The notes: generated by a model not told the origin, from the sequence alone. A stretch of 64,000 nucleotides of DNA from Actinoplanes lutulentus (GCF_003259845.1 NZ_QLMJ01000028.1:94640-158639), one strand, 5' to 3'; shown: positions 1 through 8,861, numbered from the stretch's first letter. A program made the numbers and translations.

Positions 1-1226
1 CCTGGGCGTCCTTCGAAGAGGCCACCCAGGACAAGCAGGCCGCCGCGGCACAGGACAACGACTACGCCACCTGGATCGCGGTCAACGAGGACACGATCGT
101 GCCCATCGCCGACGAACTCACCGCCCAGGTCGCGGCGCTGACGAAGTCCGAGGCCGAGGACGCGTCCGCCTCGGCGGCGGCGGCCCAGTCCAGTTCGGCG
201 TACAGCCGCACCCTGTCCATCACGCTGCTCGTCCTCGGCCTGCTGCTCGCACTCGGTCTGGGCATCCTCGTGGCCGGAGCGATCGTACGGTCGCTGGGCC
301 GGGTCAAAGCCGTCTGCGACGCGCTCGCGGACGGCGATCTCACCCACACCAGTGGCCTGACCTCGCACGACGAACCGGGCCAGATGGGCCGGGCGCTGGA
401 CACCGCGATGGGCCGGCTCCGGCAGACGATCTCCACCATCGACGGGTCGGCGTCCTCGCTGGCCAGTGCGACCGAGCAGATGACCGGCGTCACCACGCAG
501 ATCGCCGCCTCCGCGGAGCGGACCACCGGCCAGGCCCGGACCGTGGCGGCCGCGGCCGAACAGGTCTCCCGCAGCGTCGACACCGTCTCGGCCGGCAGCG
601 AGGAGATGGGCGCGTCGATCCGGGAGATCTCCCAGAACGCCACCGAGGCCGCCCAGGTCGCCAGCGAGGCCGTGCAACTGGCCTCGTCGACGACGGTGAC
701 CATGAGCAAGCTCGGCGCGTCGTCGGCGGAGATCGGCAGCGTCATCAAAGTCATCACCACGATCGCCGAGCAGACCAACCTGCTCGCCCTGAACGCGACG
801 ATCGAAGCCGCCCGCGCCGGTGAGCTCGGCAAGGGGTTCGCCGTGGTCGCCTCCGAGGTCAAGGATCTCGCCCAGGAGACCGCCCGGGCCACCGAGGACA
901 TCTCCGGCCGGGTCCAGGCCATCCAGGTCGACACCGCCGGAGCGGTCACCGCGATCGAGGAGATCAGCCGGGTGATCGCCCGGATCAGCGATTTCCAGAC
1001 CACCATCGCCTCGGCCGTCGAGGAACAGACCGCCACCACCTCGGAGATGAACCGCAGCGTCAGCGAAGCCGCCGCCGGCACCACCGACATCGCCCGGACC
1101 ATCACCGCGGTCGCCGAGGCGGCCCGGGTCACGGGGGAGGGCGTGGCACAGTCGCAGGACGCCACCCAGCAGATGGCGCGGATGTCCACCGAACTCAGCG
1201 GCCTGGTGACCAGCTTCCGGTACTGA
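1..1226 (+). CDS. Methyl-accepting chemotaxis protein, C-terminal part (5' end outside window)
   Basis: The reading frame is already open at base 3, so the gene begins upstream. The order seen is the end of a four-helix-type periplasmic sensor, one membrane segment (about bases 213-288), a HAMP domain, then a long coiled-coil signalling domain. The conserved hairpin tip (EQTNLLALNATIEAARAGE, about bases 769-825) that binds CheA and CheW is intact. The protein ends about 130 residues past the tip in FRY. It is a transmembrane receptor that passes ligand signals to the flagellar motor through CheA. The ligand cannot be told because the sensor domain is mostly missing. Its presence implies that the organism is motile at some stage. 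Confidence 0.95.
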   Translation, partial: WASFEEATQDKQAAAAQDNDYATWIAVNEDTIVPIADELTAQVAALTKSEAEDASASAAAAQSSSAYSRTLSITLLVLGLLLALGLGILVAGAIVRSLGRVKAVCDALADGDLTHTSGLTSHDEPGQMGRALDTAMGRLRQTISTIDGSASSLASATEQMTGVTTQIAASAERTTGQARTVAAAAEQVSRSVDTVSAGSEEMGASIREISQNATEAAQVASEAVQLASSTTVTMSKLGASSAEIGSVIKVITTIAEQTNLLALNATIEAARAGELGKGFAVVASEVKDLAQETARATEDISGRVQAIQVDTAGAVTAIEEISRVIARISDFQTTIASAVEEQTATTSEMNRSVSEAAAGTTDIARTITAVAEAARVTGEGVAQSQDATQQMARMSTELSGLVTSFRY

Positions 1227-1315
1227 CTCCCGACTACCCACTTTCGTGGCTATTCACGTTTCTGCAACGTTTCTAGACTCTGTATCCCGTTGCCGGAATA
1301 CGTTGGAGTCTTCCG

Positions 1316-1879
1316 TTGGACATCGCTGTCATTCTCACCGGCGCGCCCGGATCCGGCAAAGGCACTCAGGCCTCGACCCTCGCCGAACGGCACGGGCTGC
1401 CGCACCTGTCCACCGGGGACCTGTTCCGCCACCACATCACCCGGGGCACCGAGCTGGGGCGTACCGCGCAGCAGCACCTCGACGCGGGCCACTACGTCCC
1501 CGACGAGCTGACCAACGCGATGGTCCGCGACCACATCGAACGCAACGCCGCGGACGGCCGGATCATCCTGGACGGTTACCCGCGGACGCTGGCGCAGGTC
1601 GAATTCCTCGACACCCTGCTGACCGGCCTGGTCGTGGTCAACCTGGTCGTCGCCCCGGCCGAGCTGCAGCACCGCCTGGAGCGCCGTGGCCGCAGCGACG
1701 ATCTGGCCGACGTGGTCCGCCACCGGCTGTCGGTCTACGCGCGGGAGAGCGAGCCGGTGCTGGCCGCATATCGGCAGCGTGAGGTCCTGCACGACATCGA
1801 CGGCATCGGCGATCTCGACGCCATCGCCCGGCGCATCGACGCCGCCCTGAGCCTGGAAAAGGCGAAGTCAGCTCCGTAG
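1316..1879 (+). CDS. Adenylate kinase-like nucleoside monophosphate kinase, short-LID form
   Basis: The 187-residue protein has the P-loop GAPGSGKGTQ at residues 9-18, LSTGD at 31-35 and DGYPRT at 86-91, all standard adenylate kinase motifs (ATP + AMP to 2 ADP). The LID is the minimal type without zinc cysteines, so the protein is shorter than the usual 214-residue form. The start is TTG at 1316, chosen because GGAG lies at 1305-1308 with seven bases of spacing and the P-loop follows at once. It stands alone after the chemoreceptor, outside the ribosomal-protein cluster where the housekeeping adk normally sits, so it is probably a second paralogue. Substrate preference could be another NMP. 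Confidence 0.85.
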   Translation: MDIAVILTGAPGSGKGTQASTLAERHGLPHLSTGDLFRHHITRGTELGRTAQQHLDAGHYVPDELTNAMVRDHIERNAADGRIILDGYPRTLAQVEFLDTLLTGLVVVNLVVAPAELQHRLERRGRSDDLADVVRHRLSVYARESEPVLAAYRQREVLHDIDGIGDLDAIARRIDAALSLEKAKSAP

Positions 1880-2686
1880 TCCGCGGTACCGGTGCACCGC
1901 CTCGGCTCGCGACCGCGCGCCGAGGCGCACCATCAACGCCCGCATGTACGTCTTGATCGTCTGCTCGCTCAACCCGAGCCGCTCCCCGATCTCGGCGTTG
2001 CGCAGGCCGATCTCGGCGAGCTCCAGGACCTCCCGCTGCCGGGGCGTCAGCGGCGCGGCGACCGGCCGAGGCTGATCCACGAGCTGCAACAACGCCTGCC
2101 GGGTCCGCTGATCCGACGTCGCGTGGGCGATCTCCCGCAGCCGTCCGGTGAGGTCGGGCGTACCGATGCGCCGCTCCACCTCGTCGCGCACCGAGATCTC
2201 CAGCGAGGCCGCCTGCCCCTCGGCGGCCAGCGCGGACACGATCTCCGGGGTGAGCGCCGCGTCGTCACGGGTCCCGGCGTAGAGCAGCCCGCGCACCCGG
2301 CTCCCGCTCATCAGCGGCACGACCGCGAGCCCGACGATGCCCTCACCGAGCACCGACTCGTCGTAGTCGTGGGTGATCCCCGGCGCACGGTCGTACCGCG
2401 GCAGCGCCAGCAGCCGTTTCTGCACCAGCGCCTGACCGCCGAGCCCCTGATGCGGCCGGATCACCAGCGACGTCAACGCCGACGTGTGCGCACCGACACT
2501 CACCGTGACCGGCACGTCCGTCGTACCCACGCCCCCGAAGATCAACGGGATGTCGTGACGCAGCGCGAGGTTACGGACCGCCCGCGCGAGCAGCGCACTG
2601 TCGTTCTGCCTCAGCTCCACGATGTCCTCCCACAGCCGCGCCGCCGAGACCCAGCATGGATCACCGACCGGCTTGAGCGCCAGCAT
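1868..2686 (-). CDS. LuxR-family transcriptional regulator with GAF-like sensor region
   Basis: The last 60 residues are a LuxR/GerE helix-turn-helix (LTPRQREVLELA, then GLRNAEIGERLGLSEQTIKTY). The N-terminal 200 residues look like a GAF-type sensor, with alternating strands and a region reading VVPLMSGSRVRGLLYAG. There is no receiver aspartate pattern. The frame stays open upstream to 3040, but that part is Ser/Ala-rich antisense of the next gene. ATG at 2686 gives 272 residues and is preferred; GTG at 2698 or 2752 is possible. The stop overlaps the adenylate kinase-like gene by 12 bases, convergently. It is transcribed away from the CxxC protein at 2781, and the gap between them holds two perfect inverted repeats. 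Confidence 0.8.
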   Translation of the reverse strand: MLALKPVGDPCWVSAARLWEDIVELRQNDSALLARAVRNLALRHDIPLIFGGVGTTDVPVTVSVGAHTSALTSLVIRPHQGLGGQALVQKRLLALPRYDRAPGITHDYDESVLGEGIVGLAVVPLMSGSRVRGLLYAGTRDDAALTPEIVSALAAEGQAASLEISVRDEVERRIGTPDLTGRLREIAHATSDQRTRQALLQLVDQPRPVAAPLTPRQREVLELAEIGLRNAEIGERLGLSEQTIKTYMRALMVRLGARSRAEAVHRYRGLRS

Positions 2687-2699
2687 GCTTCTGGTCACC

Positions 2700-2716
2700 G
2701 CAGGCGACGCGCCTGC
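2700..2716. promoter_or_regulatory. Inverted repeat upstream of the LuxR gene
   Basis: GCAGGCG and CGCCTGC form perfect 7-bp arms around a 3-bp spacer, 14 bases upstream of the preferred LuxR ATG. It may be an operator or a 5' UTR hairpin. Confidence 0.4.
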
Positions 2717-2731
2717 GCTCCATTCCCATTC

Positions 2732-2745
2732 TTGGGTACGCCCAA
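2732..2745. promoter_or_regulatory. Palindrome TTGGG-TACG-CCCAA between divergent genes
   Basis: Perfect 5-bp arms flank a 4-bp spacer in the gap between the LuxR gene and the gene at 2781. The placement suits a regulator-binding site serving either promoter. Function is inferred from position only. Confidence 0.35.
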
Positions 2746-2780
2746 AGAGCACATCTGCGTAGATCTGCCAGACTTCGTCC

Positions 2781-3359
2781 GTGGTGACACAGGAGCTCCT
2801 GAACGCGGCAGCGACCGACCCTGATTCCCCGGCCTGGACGGCGATCAGAAGAGCACAGGCCGATGCTTCACTGCTGCCGTGGCTGGCCCGGACCGCGGCC
2901 GGCTTCGACCCCCGCGCCCGCGACGGGGTGGTGGTGCTGGCCGGCATCCTGGCCGTGGAGGCCACCGACGAGGAACGCGCCACCCACAGCAGTGAGATCG
3001 CCCAGCTGAAGTCCTTCGCCGCCGAACTGCTGCCGACCATGACCGACGACGAGGACTACGTGATCCTGCGCCAGGCCATGCTCGCCCTCGACGGCGACGA
3101 GATCTGGGGCACCTGGCTGGACGCCCTGAACGCCGGCGAGATCGACGTCCCCTGCCCCGAATGCGACGAACCCCTGCTGTACGCCCTGACCGACGACACC
3201 ATCGAACCGGGCCTGAGCTCACCCCTGGCAACCCAGTTGCACACCGAGGCCGTGCAGGCCGGCCGTCCCGCGCTGGCAGCCGCCCTCACCCAGATGTTCG
3301 GCCACGTCACCTGCCCGGAGTGCGCCACCCGCTTCGGCCTCGGCGACCAGGTCACCTGA
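2781..3359 (+). CDS. Hypothetical protein with two CPEC zinc-ribbon half sites
   Basis: This 192-residue acidic, mostly helical protein has no signal peptide or membrane segment. Two identical CPEC tetrads lie at residues 125-128 and 178-181, the pattern of a zinc ribbon whose knuckles are split by about 50 residues. Between them is an Ala-rich helical stretch. The start is GTG at 2781. It is divergent from the LuxR gene and ends 26 bases before the convergent hydrolase. I do not recognise the family. A cytoplasmic metal-binding or adaptor role is possible but unsupported. Confidence 0.75.
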   Translation: MVTQELLNAAATDPDSPAWTAIRRAQADASLLPWLARTAAGFDPRARDGVVVLAGILAVEATDEERATHSSEIAQLKSFAAELLPTMTDDEDYVILRQAMLALDGDEIWGTWLDALNAGEIDVPCPECDEPLLYALTDDTIEPGLSSPLATQLHTEAVQAGRPALAAALTQMFGHVTCPECATRFGLGDQVT

Positions 3360-3385
3360 CCCGCGCGGGCTTCACCGGTGGCGTA

Positions 3386-4183
3386 TCACTGAGCGGCTTC
3401 GCCCGCCGGCGTCACCGCGGCCTTCGCCGCCCACCAGCCGACGATCCGGTCCACGACCGGCGCGGAGCTGCGAGCCCAGTAGATGTGATGGTTGCTCGCA
3501 CCCTCCGGCACGTCCGCGTGCCGGTACAGCCAATTCGTCACGCTCTCCGGCGCGAACAACCGCTCACCGAACGCGTGAACGGCACTCTCCGGCGCCAGTC
3601 GATCCCCTTCCAGCGAGATCAGCAGCGAAGGACTCGTTATGGACCCTTCCGCGGGGAACGGCGTACGCCCGGTGACCGCCATCCGCCCCCACTCCCGCAT
3701 GAGAGTGCGCGCGCCGGGTCCGCCGAACGCCGGCGCCGGCAGGTAACCGAACACCCCGGTGAGCACCGGCACGATCACTGAACCCATCAGCAGAATCGGC
3801 AGCCCACCCCACGGATAGTCCCGGTGATAGGGCAGCGCCCCACCGACGGTGACCACCCCGTCCGCCGGCACCCGGTTCAGCTGATGCCCGGCCGCGATCT
3901 GCGCACCCAGACTGTGCCCCAGCAGAATCACCGGCCGCCCCGGAACCTCACTACGTGCGGCAGCGACGGCGACGGCCATGTCGTCGATCTCGTCCTCGTA
4001 CGACCAGTCCTGCCCCCGCGAAGCCTGCGGAGCACCGAGTTCAAATCCGCGCCGGGTGAGCGCCGTCGCGGCCCACCCCCGAGCCTCGAACGCCGCGACA
4101 AGAGACTGGTAGTACCGAGACCCGATGCCCATGGCAGGCGAGACGAGAACAATAGGCTGGTGGCGCGTCACGTCGACCATCAT
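3386..4183 (-). CDS. Alpha/beta hydrolase (serine hydrolase)
   Basis: The protein is about 265 residues. After an N-terminal strand (IVLVSPAMG) comes the nucleophile elbow GHSLG at residues 89-93 with Ser91, a hydrophobic lid-like segment (LLMGSVIVPVLTGVFGYLPAP), an acidic residue in ISLEGDRLAP, and a candidate catalytic His in SNHHIYW near the C-terminus. This is a complete serine hydrolase triad of the esterase/lysophospholipase type. Two adjacent ATGs at 4183 and 4180 are plausible starts. The longer open frame to 4291 would run into the divergent gene at 4240 and encodes only an Arg-rich extension. The substrate is unknown. Confidence 0.85.
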   Translation of the reverse strand: MMVDVTRHQPIVLVSPAMGIGSRYYQSLVAAFEARGWAATALTRRGFELGAPQASRGQDWSYEDEIDDMAVAVAAARSEVPGRPVILLGHSLGAQIAAGHQLNRVPADGVVTVGGALPYHRDYPWGGLPILLMGSVIVPVLTGVFGYLPAPAFGGPGARTLMREWGRMAVTGRTPFPAEGSITSPSLLISLEGDRLAPESAVHAFGERLFAPESVTNWLYRHADVPEGASNHHIYWARSSAPVVDRIVGWWAAKAAVTPAGEAAQ

Positions 4184-4239
4184 CGCAATCACCCGTGACC
4201 CGGCGAACGTGACACCGACCACAACGGAGAGGCTGGCAG

Positions 4240-5157
4240 ATGCGGGTTTTCGTGGACGACGCCGCACCGCTGCGGTTCGACGACGGCTCACCGGTACGCG
4301 CCGCGTCCGCGATCGCGCCCTTCGGTGACGGCTGGCTCGTCGTGCAGGACGACGCCACCCACGCCGCCTGGTGGCGCCCCGGCTCGGTCACCGCGGTCCG
4401 GGTGATCGACCCGGTCGACGGCCTCGACGCGTTCTCCGAGGCCGCCGGCACCAAACACCTCAAGCCCGACTTCGAGTCGGCGTGCCCGGTCACGGTGAAC
4501 GGCGAGCCGGCCGTCCTGCTGCTCGGCTCCGGCTCCACCACCGCCCGGATGCGGTCGTCGCTGGTGACAGCGACCGGCTTCACGACCGCCGACCTGACCC
4601 CGGTCTACCAGAAGGTCGCCGCGACCCTGGACATCCCGCGATCCCAGCTCAATCTGGAGGGCGCCGGCCGCACCGGCGACGTCCTGCACTGGTTCCAACG
4701 AGGCAACGCCGCCGCCGGTGTCCCGTCCGCCCGCGCCGACGTCGACCTGCCGTCCCTGCTGGCCGCCGCCACCGGCACGGCCGCGGCCGCACAGGTCGAG
4801 GTCACCGGCACCCGCCGCTACGACCTCGGCACGGTCGGCGGGGTGTCCCTCGCCATTACCGACGCGGTACCCCTGACCGGCGGCCGCATCCTGGTCTCCG
4901 CCGCCGCCGAGGACACCCCGAACGCCGTCGATGACGGCCCAGTGGTCGCCTCCGCCCTTGCCCTGCTCGACAACAAAAACGACAGCGACAGCGTGCTCTC
5001 CATCGCCGAGATCCCGCCCGGCCCGGACGGCCCGTGGAAGGTCGAAGGCCTGGCCATCGCCACCGAGACACCCGGCGCCCTGACTCTGCGGGCCGTCGTC
5101 GACGCCGACAACCCGATCATTCCCTCCACCCACCTGACCCTGCGCGTCCAGTGGTGA
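4240..5157 (+). CDS. Hypothetical protein, probable beta-propeller-like enzyme or binding protein
   Basis: The 305-residue protein has no signal peptide. It shows a regular series of short beta strands (DGWLVVQDD, PAVLLLGSG, GRILVSAAAED, WKVEGLAIATE) spaced as in a small beta-propeller. It is probably cytoplasmic. It resembles the uncharacterised DUF69xx-type propellers of actinobacteria, but I cannot name the family with confidence. It is divergent from the hydrolase at 4183 with 56 bases between the starts, and co-directional with the small gene at 5198. No catalytic motif is evident. Confidence 0.75.
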   Translation: MRVFVDDAAPLRFDDGSPVRAASAIAPFGDGWLVVQDDATHAAWWRPGSVTAVRVIDPVDGLDAFSEAAGTKHLKPDFESACPVTVNGEPAVLLLGSGSTTARMRSSLVTATGFTTADLTPVYQKVAATLDIPRSQLNLEGAGRTGDVLHWFQRGNAAAGVPSARADVDLPSLLAAATGTAAAAQVEVTGTRRYDLGTVGGVSLAITDAVPLTGGRILVSAAAEDTPNAVDDGPVVASALALLDNKNDSDSVLSIAEIPPGPDGPWKVEGLAIATETPGALTLRAVVDADNPIIPSTHLTLRVQW

Positions 5158-5197
5158 CCAGCCATGCGTTCCTGCGGCCGTAGTGGATCATGAGCGG

Positions 5198-5515
5198 ATG
5201 GCTGAGATCATCGTTGAGATTCACGTTCCGCTGACCCCCACACCCGGCGGCCCCCAGTTCCCCTGGATCGAGACGGTCGAGGACTTCCTGGTCGAGCTCG
5301 AAGACGAGGGTGCCGCCGAGTCCTACGACGAGGGCGAGGAGTTCGGCGACAACTACGTCTTCTTCATCACCGGCGGGACCGAGAAAGCCCTCCTCGCCGC
5401 CGCCTCCCGGGTGGCAACCCTGGATGGCGTGCCCCCGGGAGCATTCGCGCTGGTCACCGACGACGAAGCGGACGAGATGGGCGTCGGCCGCCGCGTCGAC
5501 CTGCCGGTGAAATGA
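5198..5515 (+). CDS. Small acidic hypothetical protein
   Basis: From ATG at 5198 this is a 105-residue soluble acidic protein (MAEIIVEIHVPLTP to VDLPVK). It has alternating strand and helix (EDFLVELEDE, NYVFFITGG, EKALLAAASRVA), like a small ferredoxin-like fold. A GTG at 5183 would add five residues. It lies 40 bases after the propeller-like gene in the same direction and ends four bases before the convergent SDR gene. I do not recognise a family and assign no function. Confidence 0.65.
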   Translation: MAEIIVEIHVPLTPTPGGPQFPWIETVEDFLVELEDEGAAESYDEGEEFGDNYVFFITGGTEKALLAAASRVATLDGVPPGAFALVTDDEADEMGVGRRVDLPVK

Positions 5516-5519
5516 GACC

Positions 5520-6260
5520 TCAGCGCGCGATGTAACCGCCGTCGACGAACAGCTCCGCCCCGGTGATGAACGACGCGTCGTCGCTCGCCAGGAAGACGAT
5601 CGCGGCCGCGACCTCCTCCGGCTTGCCGACCCGGCCGAGCGGCGTCGTCGCGACATAGGGCTCCTGCGCGGTGTCACCCATCATCGGCGTCTCGATGAAC
5701 CCGGGGTGGATGCTGTTCACCCGGATCCCGATCGGTGCCCACTCCACCGCGATGTTCTTGGTCAGCGTGCGTACCGCGCCCTTGGCCGCGTGGTACGCCG
5801 GCGACGTCCCGAACCCACCGGACGCCCCGAAGATCGAGCTGATGTTCACCACGGACGCCGACGATGACGCCTTCAGCAGCGGCGCGAATGCCTTCGTACC
5901 CAAGAAGACGCTGGTCTGGGTGACCGCGACGACCTTCTCGTAGAGCGCGAGCGTCGTCTCCTCAAGGGTTTCCGCGTGCCCGAGCCCGGCGTTGTTCACC
6001 AGGATGTCGAGTCCGCCGAACTGCTCGGTGACCGCCGACACCGCCGCCGCCCACGCCTCTTCGGACGTGACGTCCAGGTGCAGGAACACCGCCGTTCCGC
6101 CGTTCTTCGCGATCTCGGTGACCACCTCGGCGCCCGGACCGTCCTGCACGTCGGCGACCACGACCGTGGCGCCCTCGGCCGCGAACCGCAGCGCCGTCTG
6201 CCTGCCGATACCGCTCGCGCCGCCGGTCACGAGCGCGGTCTTGCCATGGAATCGAGCCAT
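5520..6260 (-). CDS. Short-chain dehydrogenase/reductase (SDR)
   Basis: The 246-residue classical SDR has the cofactor motif TGGASGIG at residues 12-19, NNAG at 89-92, a serine pair at 141-142 and the active-site YxxxK (Tyr156, Lys160). D37 after the second strand (VVVADVQD) favours NAD(H) over NADP(H). HPGFIETPM follows as usual. AAGGAG stands eight bases before the ATG. The gene is divergent from the TetR regulator at 6387, and the palindrome between them suggests that the regulator controls this enzyme. The substrate is an alcohol or ketone that cannot be named. Confidence 0.92.
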   Translation of the reverse strand: MARFHGKTALVTGGASGIGRQTALRFAAEGATVVVADVQDGPGAEVVTEIAKNGGTAVFLHLDVTSEEAWAAAVSAVTEQFGGLDILVNNAGLGHAETLEETTLALYEKVVAVTQTSVFLGTKAFAPLLKASSSASVVNISSIFGASGGFGTSPAYHAAKGAVRTLTKNIAVEWAPIGIRVNSIHPGFIETPMMGDTAQEPYVATTPLGRVGKPEEVAAAIVFLASDDASFITGAELFVDGGYIAR

Positions 6261-6302
6261 CGTTCTGCTCCTTCACCCGATGTTCGCAGGTTCCTGATTA
6301 GT

Positions 6303-6326
6303 AAACGATACGTCTCGTATAGGTTT
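6303..6326. promoter_or_regulatory. Candidate TetR operator between SDR and TetR genes
   Basis: ATACG (6308-6312) and CGTAT (6316-6320) are perfect arms around TCT. The similarity extends imperfectly outward (AAAC and GGTTT). This is typical in size and placement for a TetR-family operator controlling both divergent genes. Confidence 0.55.
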
Positions 6327-6386
6327 CTGAACCCTGTGATCTAGGTCGCCCCGCCGAAGGCCGCAGCAGAGAGCCCGTGCCCGACA

Positions 6387-6995
6387 ATGGGTGCCATGCC
6401 TGTTGGAGGAGCCAGACCCGGAGCCGGCCGCAAGCGCGATCCCCAGGCGCAGCAAGCGGTCCTGACCGCTGCCGAGGAGCTGCTCACCGAGATCGGCTAC
6501 CACAAGGTCACGATGGAACGGATCGCCGAACGCTCCGGCGTCGCGAAGATGACCCTCTACCGCTGGTGGCCCAACAAGGCAGCGGTGATCACCGATGCGG
6601 TCCGGTCGCGGCTCGCGCCGCTTTCCACCCCAGACCTGGGTACGGTGACCGACGACGCCCTGGCGCAGCTCGAGGCGATGCTCGGCACCCTGACGAAGTT
6701 CGGCGACGCCAGCGTGGTCGCCGGTGCGATGAGCTCCCGTGGCGAAGCCGGGCTGGCCGACCTGCGCGACATCCTGCACCCGTGGTTCGACGGCCTCGTG
6801 GAGATCCTCAACCGAGCGATCCGAACCGGACAGCTACCCACCGGCTTCCCGATCGCCGTGACAGCGCACGCCTGGATGGGCTACCTCGTCTACCGCGTCG
6901 TCTTCCTCCAGCAGGAGGTCACCCGGCAGGACCTGAGCACCCTGATCGCCGGTGCGGTCACGCGTACCCGGGCTCAGGCGGAAGGAAGCTCGTAG
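6387..6995 (+). CDS. TetR-family transcriptional regulator
   Basis: The 202-residue protein has an N-terminal helix-turn-helix (VTMERIAERSGVAKMTLYRWWPNKAAVI), in which the recognition helix is followed by the family's Tyr-Arg-Trp-Trp and Lys-Ala pattern. The C-terminal helical ligand-binding region is of the common TetR_C type. ATG at 6387 or a second ATG at 6396 could start it. It is divergent from the SDR gene and most likely represses it through the palindrome near 6315. Its stop overlaps the convergent SpoIIM-like gene by 22 bases. The inducer is unknown. Confidence 0.92.
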   Translation: MGAMPVGGARPGAGRKRDPQAQQAVLTAAEELLTEIGYHKVTMERIAERSGVAKMTLYRWWPNKAAVITDAVRSRLAPLSTPDLGTVTDDALAQLEAMLGTLTKFGDASVVAGAMSSRGEAGLADLRDILHPWFDGLVEILNRAIRTGQLPTGFPIAVTAHAWMGYLVYRVVFLQQEVTRQDLSTLIAGAVTRTRAQAEGSS

Positions 6996-7957
6996 GCCGC
7001 GCTGTCGATCGGGACGCTGCGTGACTGGGCCGCCCGGCCCAGCAGCAGTGCGTAAGCGAGGAATGCGAGCCAGACCGCCGCGCCCAGCGTGACGCGCACT
7101 GCCGCGGGCAGCGCTGAGGGGGTGAGGTACGCCTCCAGCGCCCCGGCCACCGCCAGAACCGGCACCAGTCCGATAGCGATCAGCATGCCGGAGCGCGCCC
7201 GGTCGACCAGAGCCTGCCGGCGGGTACGCGTGGCGCCCGGCGCGATCCAGGCCCAGCCGATCCGCAGGCCGACCGCCGCGCCGATGAAGACGCAGGTCAG
7301 TTCGAGGAGGCCGTGCGGGGCGAGATAGATGACGAACGTGTCGCCGGCGCCCGCGCCGACCAGGACACCGCCGGTGAGGCTGATGTTGAGCAGGTTCACG
7401 CCGAGTAGGAATATCACCGGCAGAATGAGCACGCCGGCGGCGATGCACTGGGCGGTGAGCACGGCATTGTTGGTCCAGACCTGGCTCGCGAAGTTCTGCG
7501 GCTGGTACTGGCTGTAATAGCCGACGAAGTCACTCTCCACCAGATCGGTGATCTGACCCGGCGACAGGAAATGCTCGGCCACCTCCGGGTACGCCGCGAT
7601 GTACCAGGTCAGCGTGGCGCCGGCGACCATCAGCAGGGTGCCGAGGCCGAGCCACCAGCGGCGGGCCTGGTACAGCTGCGCCGGGAACGTCCGGACGAAG
7701 AACCGCGGCACCGACCGCCACGCGAAACCCTGTCCGCGATTGATCGCGGCTCGCCCGGCCATCAGCTGCTGCGACAGATCGGCGAGGACGACCGGATCGG
7801 GGGAGCGGCGGCGCAGCACGGAGAGATGGGTCGCGGACCGCTGATAGAGCGTCACCAGCTCGTCGGCCTCACCGGCGCTGAGCCGGCGCCGCCGCGCGAG
7901 CTGCCCCATCCGATCCCACTCGCCGGCACGTTCCAGGACATACGCGTCGAGATCCAC
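6974..7957 (-). CDS. Stage II sporulation protein M (SpoIIM)-like membrane protein
   Basis: From GTG at 7957 (VDLDAYVLERAGEWDRM) this is a 327-residue integral membrane protein. A soluble helical N-terminus of about 100 residues, with the family's RRRRLSAGEADELVTLYQR region, is followed by about five membrane segments. APHGLLELT and GGVLVGAG are typical of SpoIIM/DUF95 proteins. The open frame extends to 8089, but that part overlaps the divergent RDD gene. The SpoIIM-RDD divergent pair is common in actinobacteria and is often linked to DUF58 and MoxR genes, which are not visible here. The molecular role is unknown; an envelope function is likely. Confidence 0.9.
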   Translation of the reverse strand: MDLDAYVLERAGEWDRMGQLARRRRLSAGEADELVTLYQRSATHLSVLRRRSPDPVVLADLSQQLMAGRAAINRGQGFAWRSVPRFFVRTFPAQLYQARRWWLGLGTLLMVAGATLTWYIAAYPEVAEHFLSPGQITDLVESDFVGYYSQYQPQNFASQVWTNNAVLTAQCIAAGVLILPVIFLLGVNLLNISLTGGVLVGAGAGDTFVIYLAPHGLLELTCVFIGAAVGLRIGWAWIAPGATRTRRQALVDRARSGMLIAIGLVPVLAVAGALEAYLTPSALPAAVRVTLGAAVWLAFLAYALLLGRAAQSRSVPIDSAAYELPSA

Positions 7958-7970
7958 CCGTGCGCCTTTC

Positions 7971-8861
7971 GTGTTTACTGTCCGGGTGACTGTGCTGGGT
8001 GGCGAGCGGGTTGTCAACGCGGAGGCGGTGGCGCTCGACGTGCGCCCGGCCAGGCTCGGATCCCGGGCGCTGGCACTGGGCTTTGACATCTGCGTGCAGG
8101 CGGTGCTCGCGCTTCTCCTGCTGTTACTGACCTCGGTGACGCTGCGTGCCCTGCCGCCGAGCTGGGTCGACGACGCGTTGTTCGACGCGACCTGGCGGAT
8201 CGCGGTCGTGATCGTGGTGCTCGGCTACCCGACGGTGATCGAGACGATGACCAACGGCCGCAGCCCGGGCAAAATGGTGGTGGGTCTGCGGGTGATCCGC
8301 GAGGACGGCGGCCCGATCCGGGTCCGGCACGCGTTCACCCGGTCCCTGGTCGGCTTCGCCATCGAATGGCCCGGCCTGCTGTTTCCCCTGGTCACCTGGG
8401 TGGTCAGTCTCGGCACGATGCTCGGCTCCGCCCAAGGCCGCCGTCTCGGCGACCTGGCAGCGGGCACGATCGTCGTGCACGTGCGCAGGCCGTACCCCTG
8501 GCTGCACGTCCCACCGATGCCCCCGCCGCTGGCCGGCTGGGCCGCGGTCGCCGACCTGTCCGCGGTGAGCGACGACCTGGCACTTTCGGTCAGGCAGTAC
8601 CTGTCCCGAGCCCACCTGCTCCGCGACCCGCACCGCTCCCGGCTGCGCCACGAGCTGGCCTCCGAGGTGTCGGCGAAGACCCACCCGTCCCCGCCACCGG
8701 GCACCCCACCGGACGCCTACCTGTCCGCCGTCCTGGCCGAACGCCGCCGCCGAGCCGAAGGCGCCCTGTCCGCGGGCCGAAACCTGTCCCACCAGGTCCT
8801 CCTCCCCGCCGAACCCCCGGGCGCGCCGATCCGCTCAGCCTCACCCACCCCCGGCCCGTAA
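7971..8861 (+). CDS. RDD-family membrane protein
   Basis: The 296-residue protein begins with the RDD domain: RPARLGSRALALGFDICVQAVL with the Arg and Asp pair, a second hydrophobic segment, and NGRSPGKMVVGLRV. RRLGDLAAGTIVV closes the domain. The C-terminal 110 residues are a Pro- and Arg-rich cytoplasmic tail. The start is GTG at 7971 or 7986. Only 13 bases separate it from the divergent SpoIIM-like start, so one or both transcripts may be leaderless. RDD proteins are small membrane proteins, some with Na+/H+ antiport activity; no precise role is claimed. Confidence 0.9.
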   Translation: MFTVRVTVLGGERVVNAEAVALDVRPARLGSRALALGFDICVQAVLALLLLLLTSVTLRALPPSWVDDALFDATWRIAVVIVVLGYPTVIETMTNGRSPGKMVVGLRVIREDGGPIRVRHAFTRSLVGFAIEWPGLLFPLVTWVVSLGTMLGSAQGRRLGDLAAGTIVVHVRRPYPWLHVPPMPPPLAGWAAVADLSAVSDDLALSVRQYLSRAHLLRDPHRSRLRHELASEVSAKTHPSPPPGTPPDAYLSAVLAERRRRAEGALSAGRNLSHQVLLPAEPPGAPIRSASPTPGP

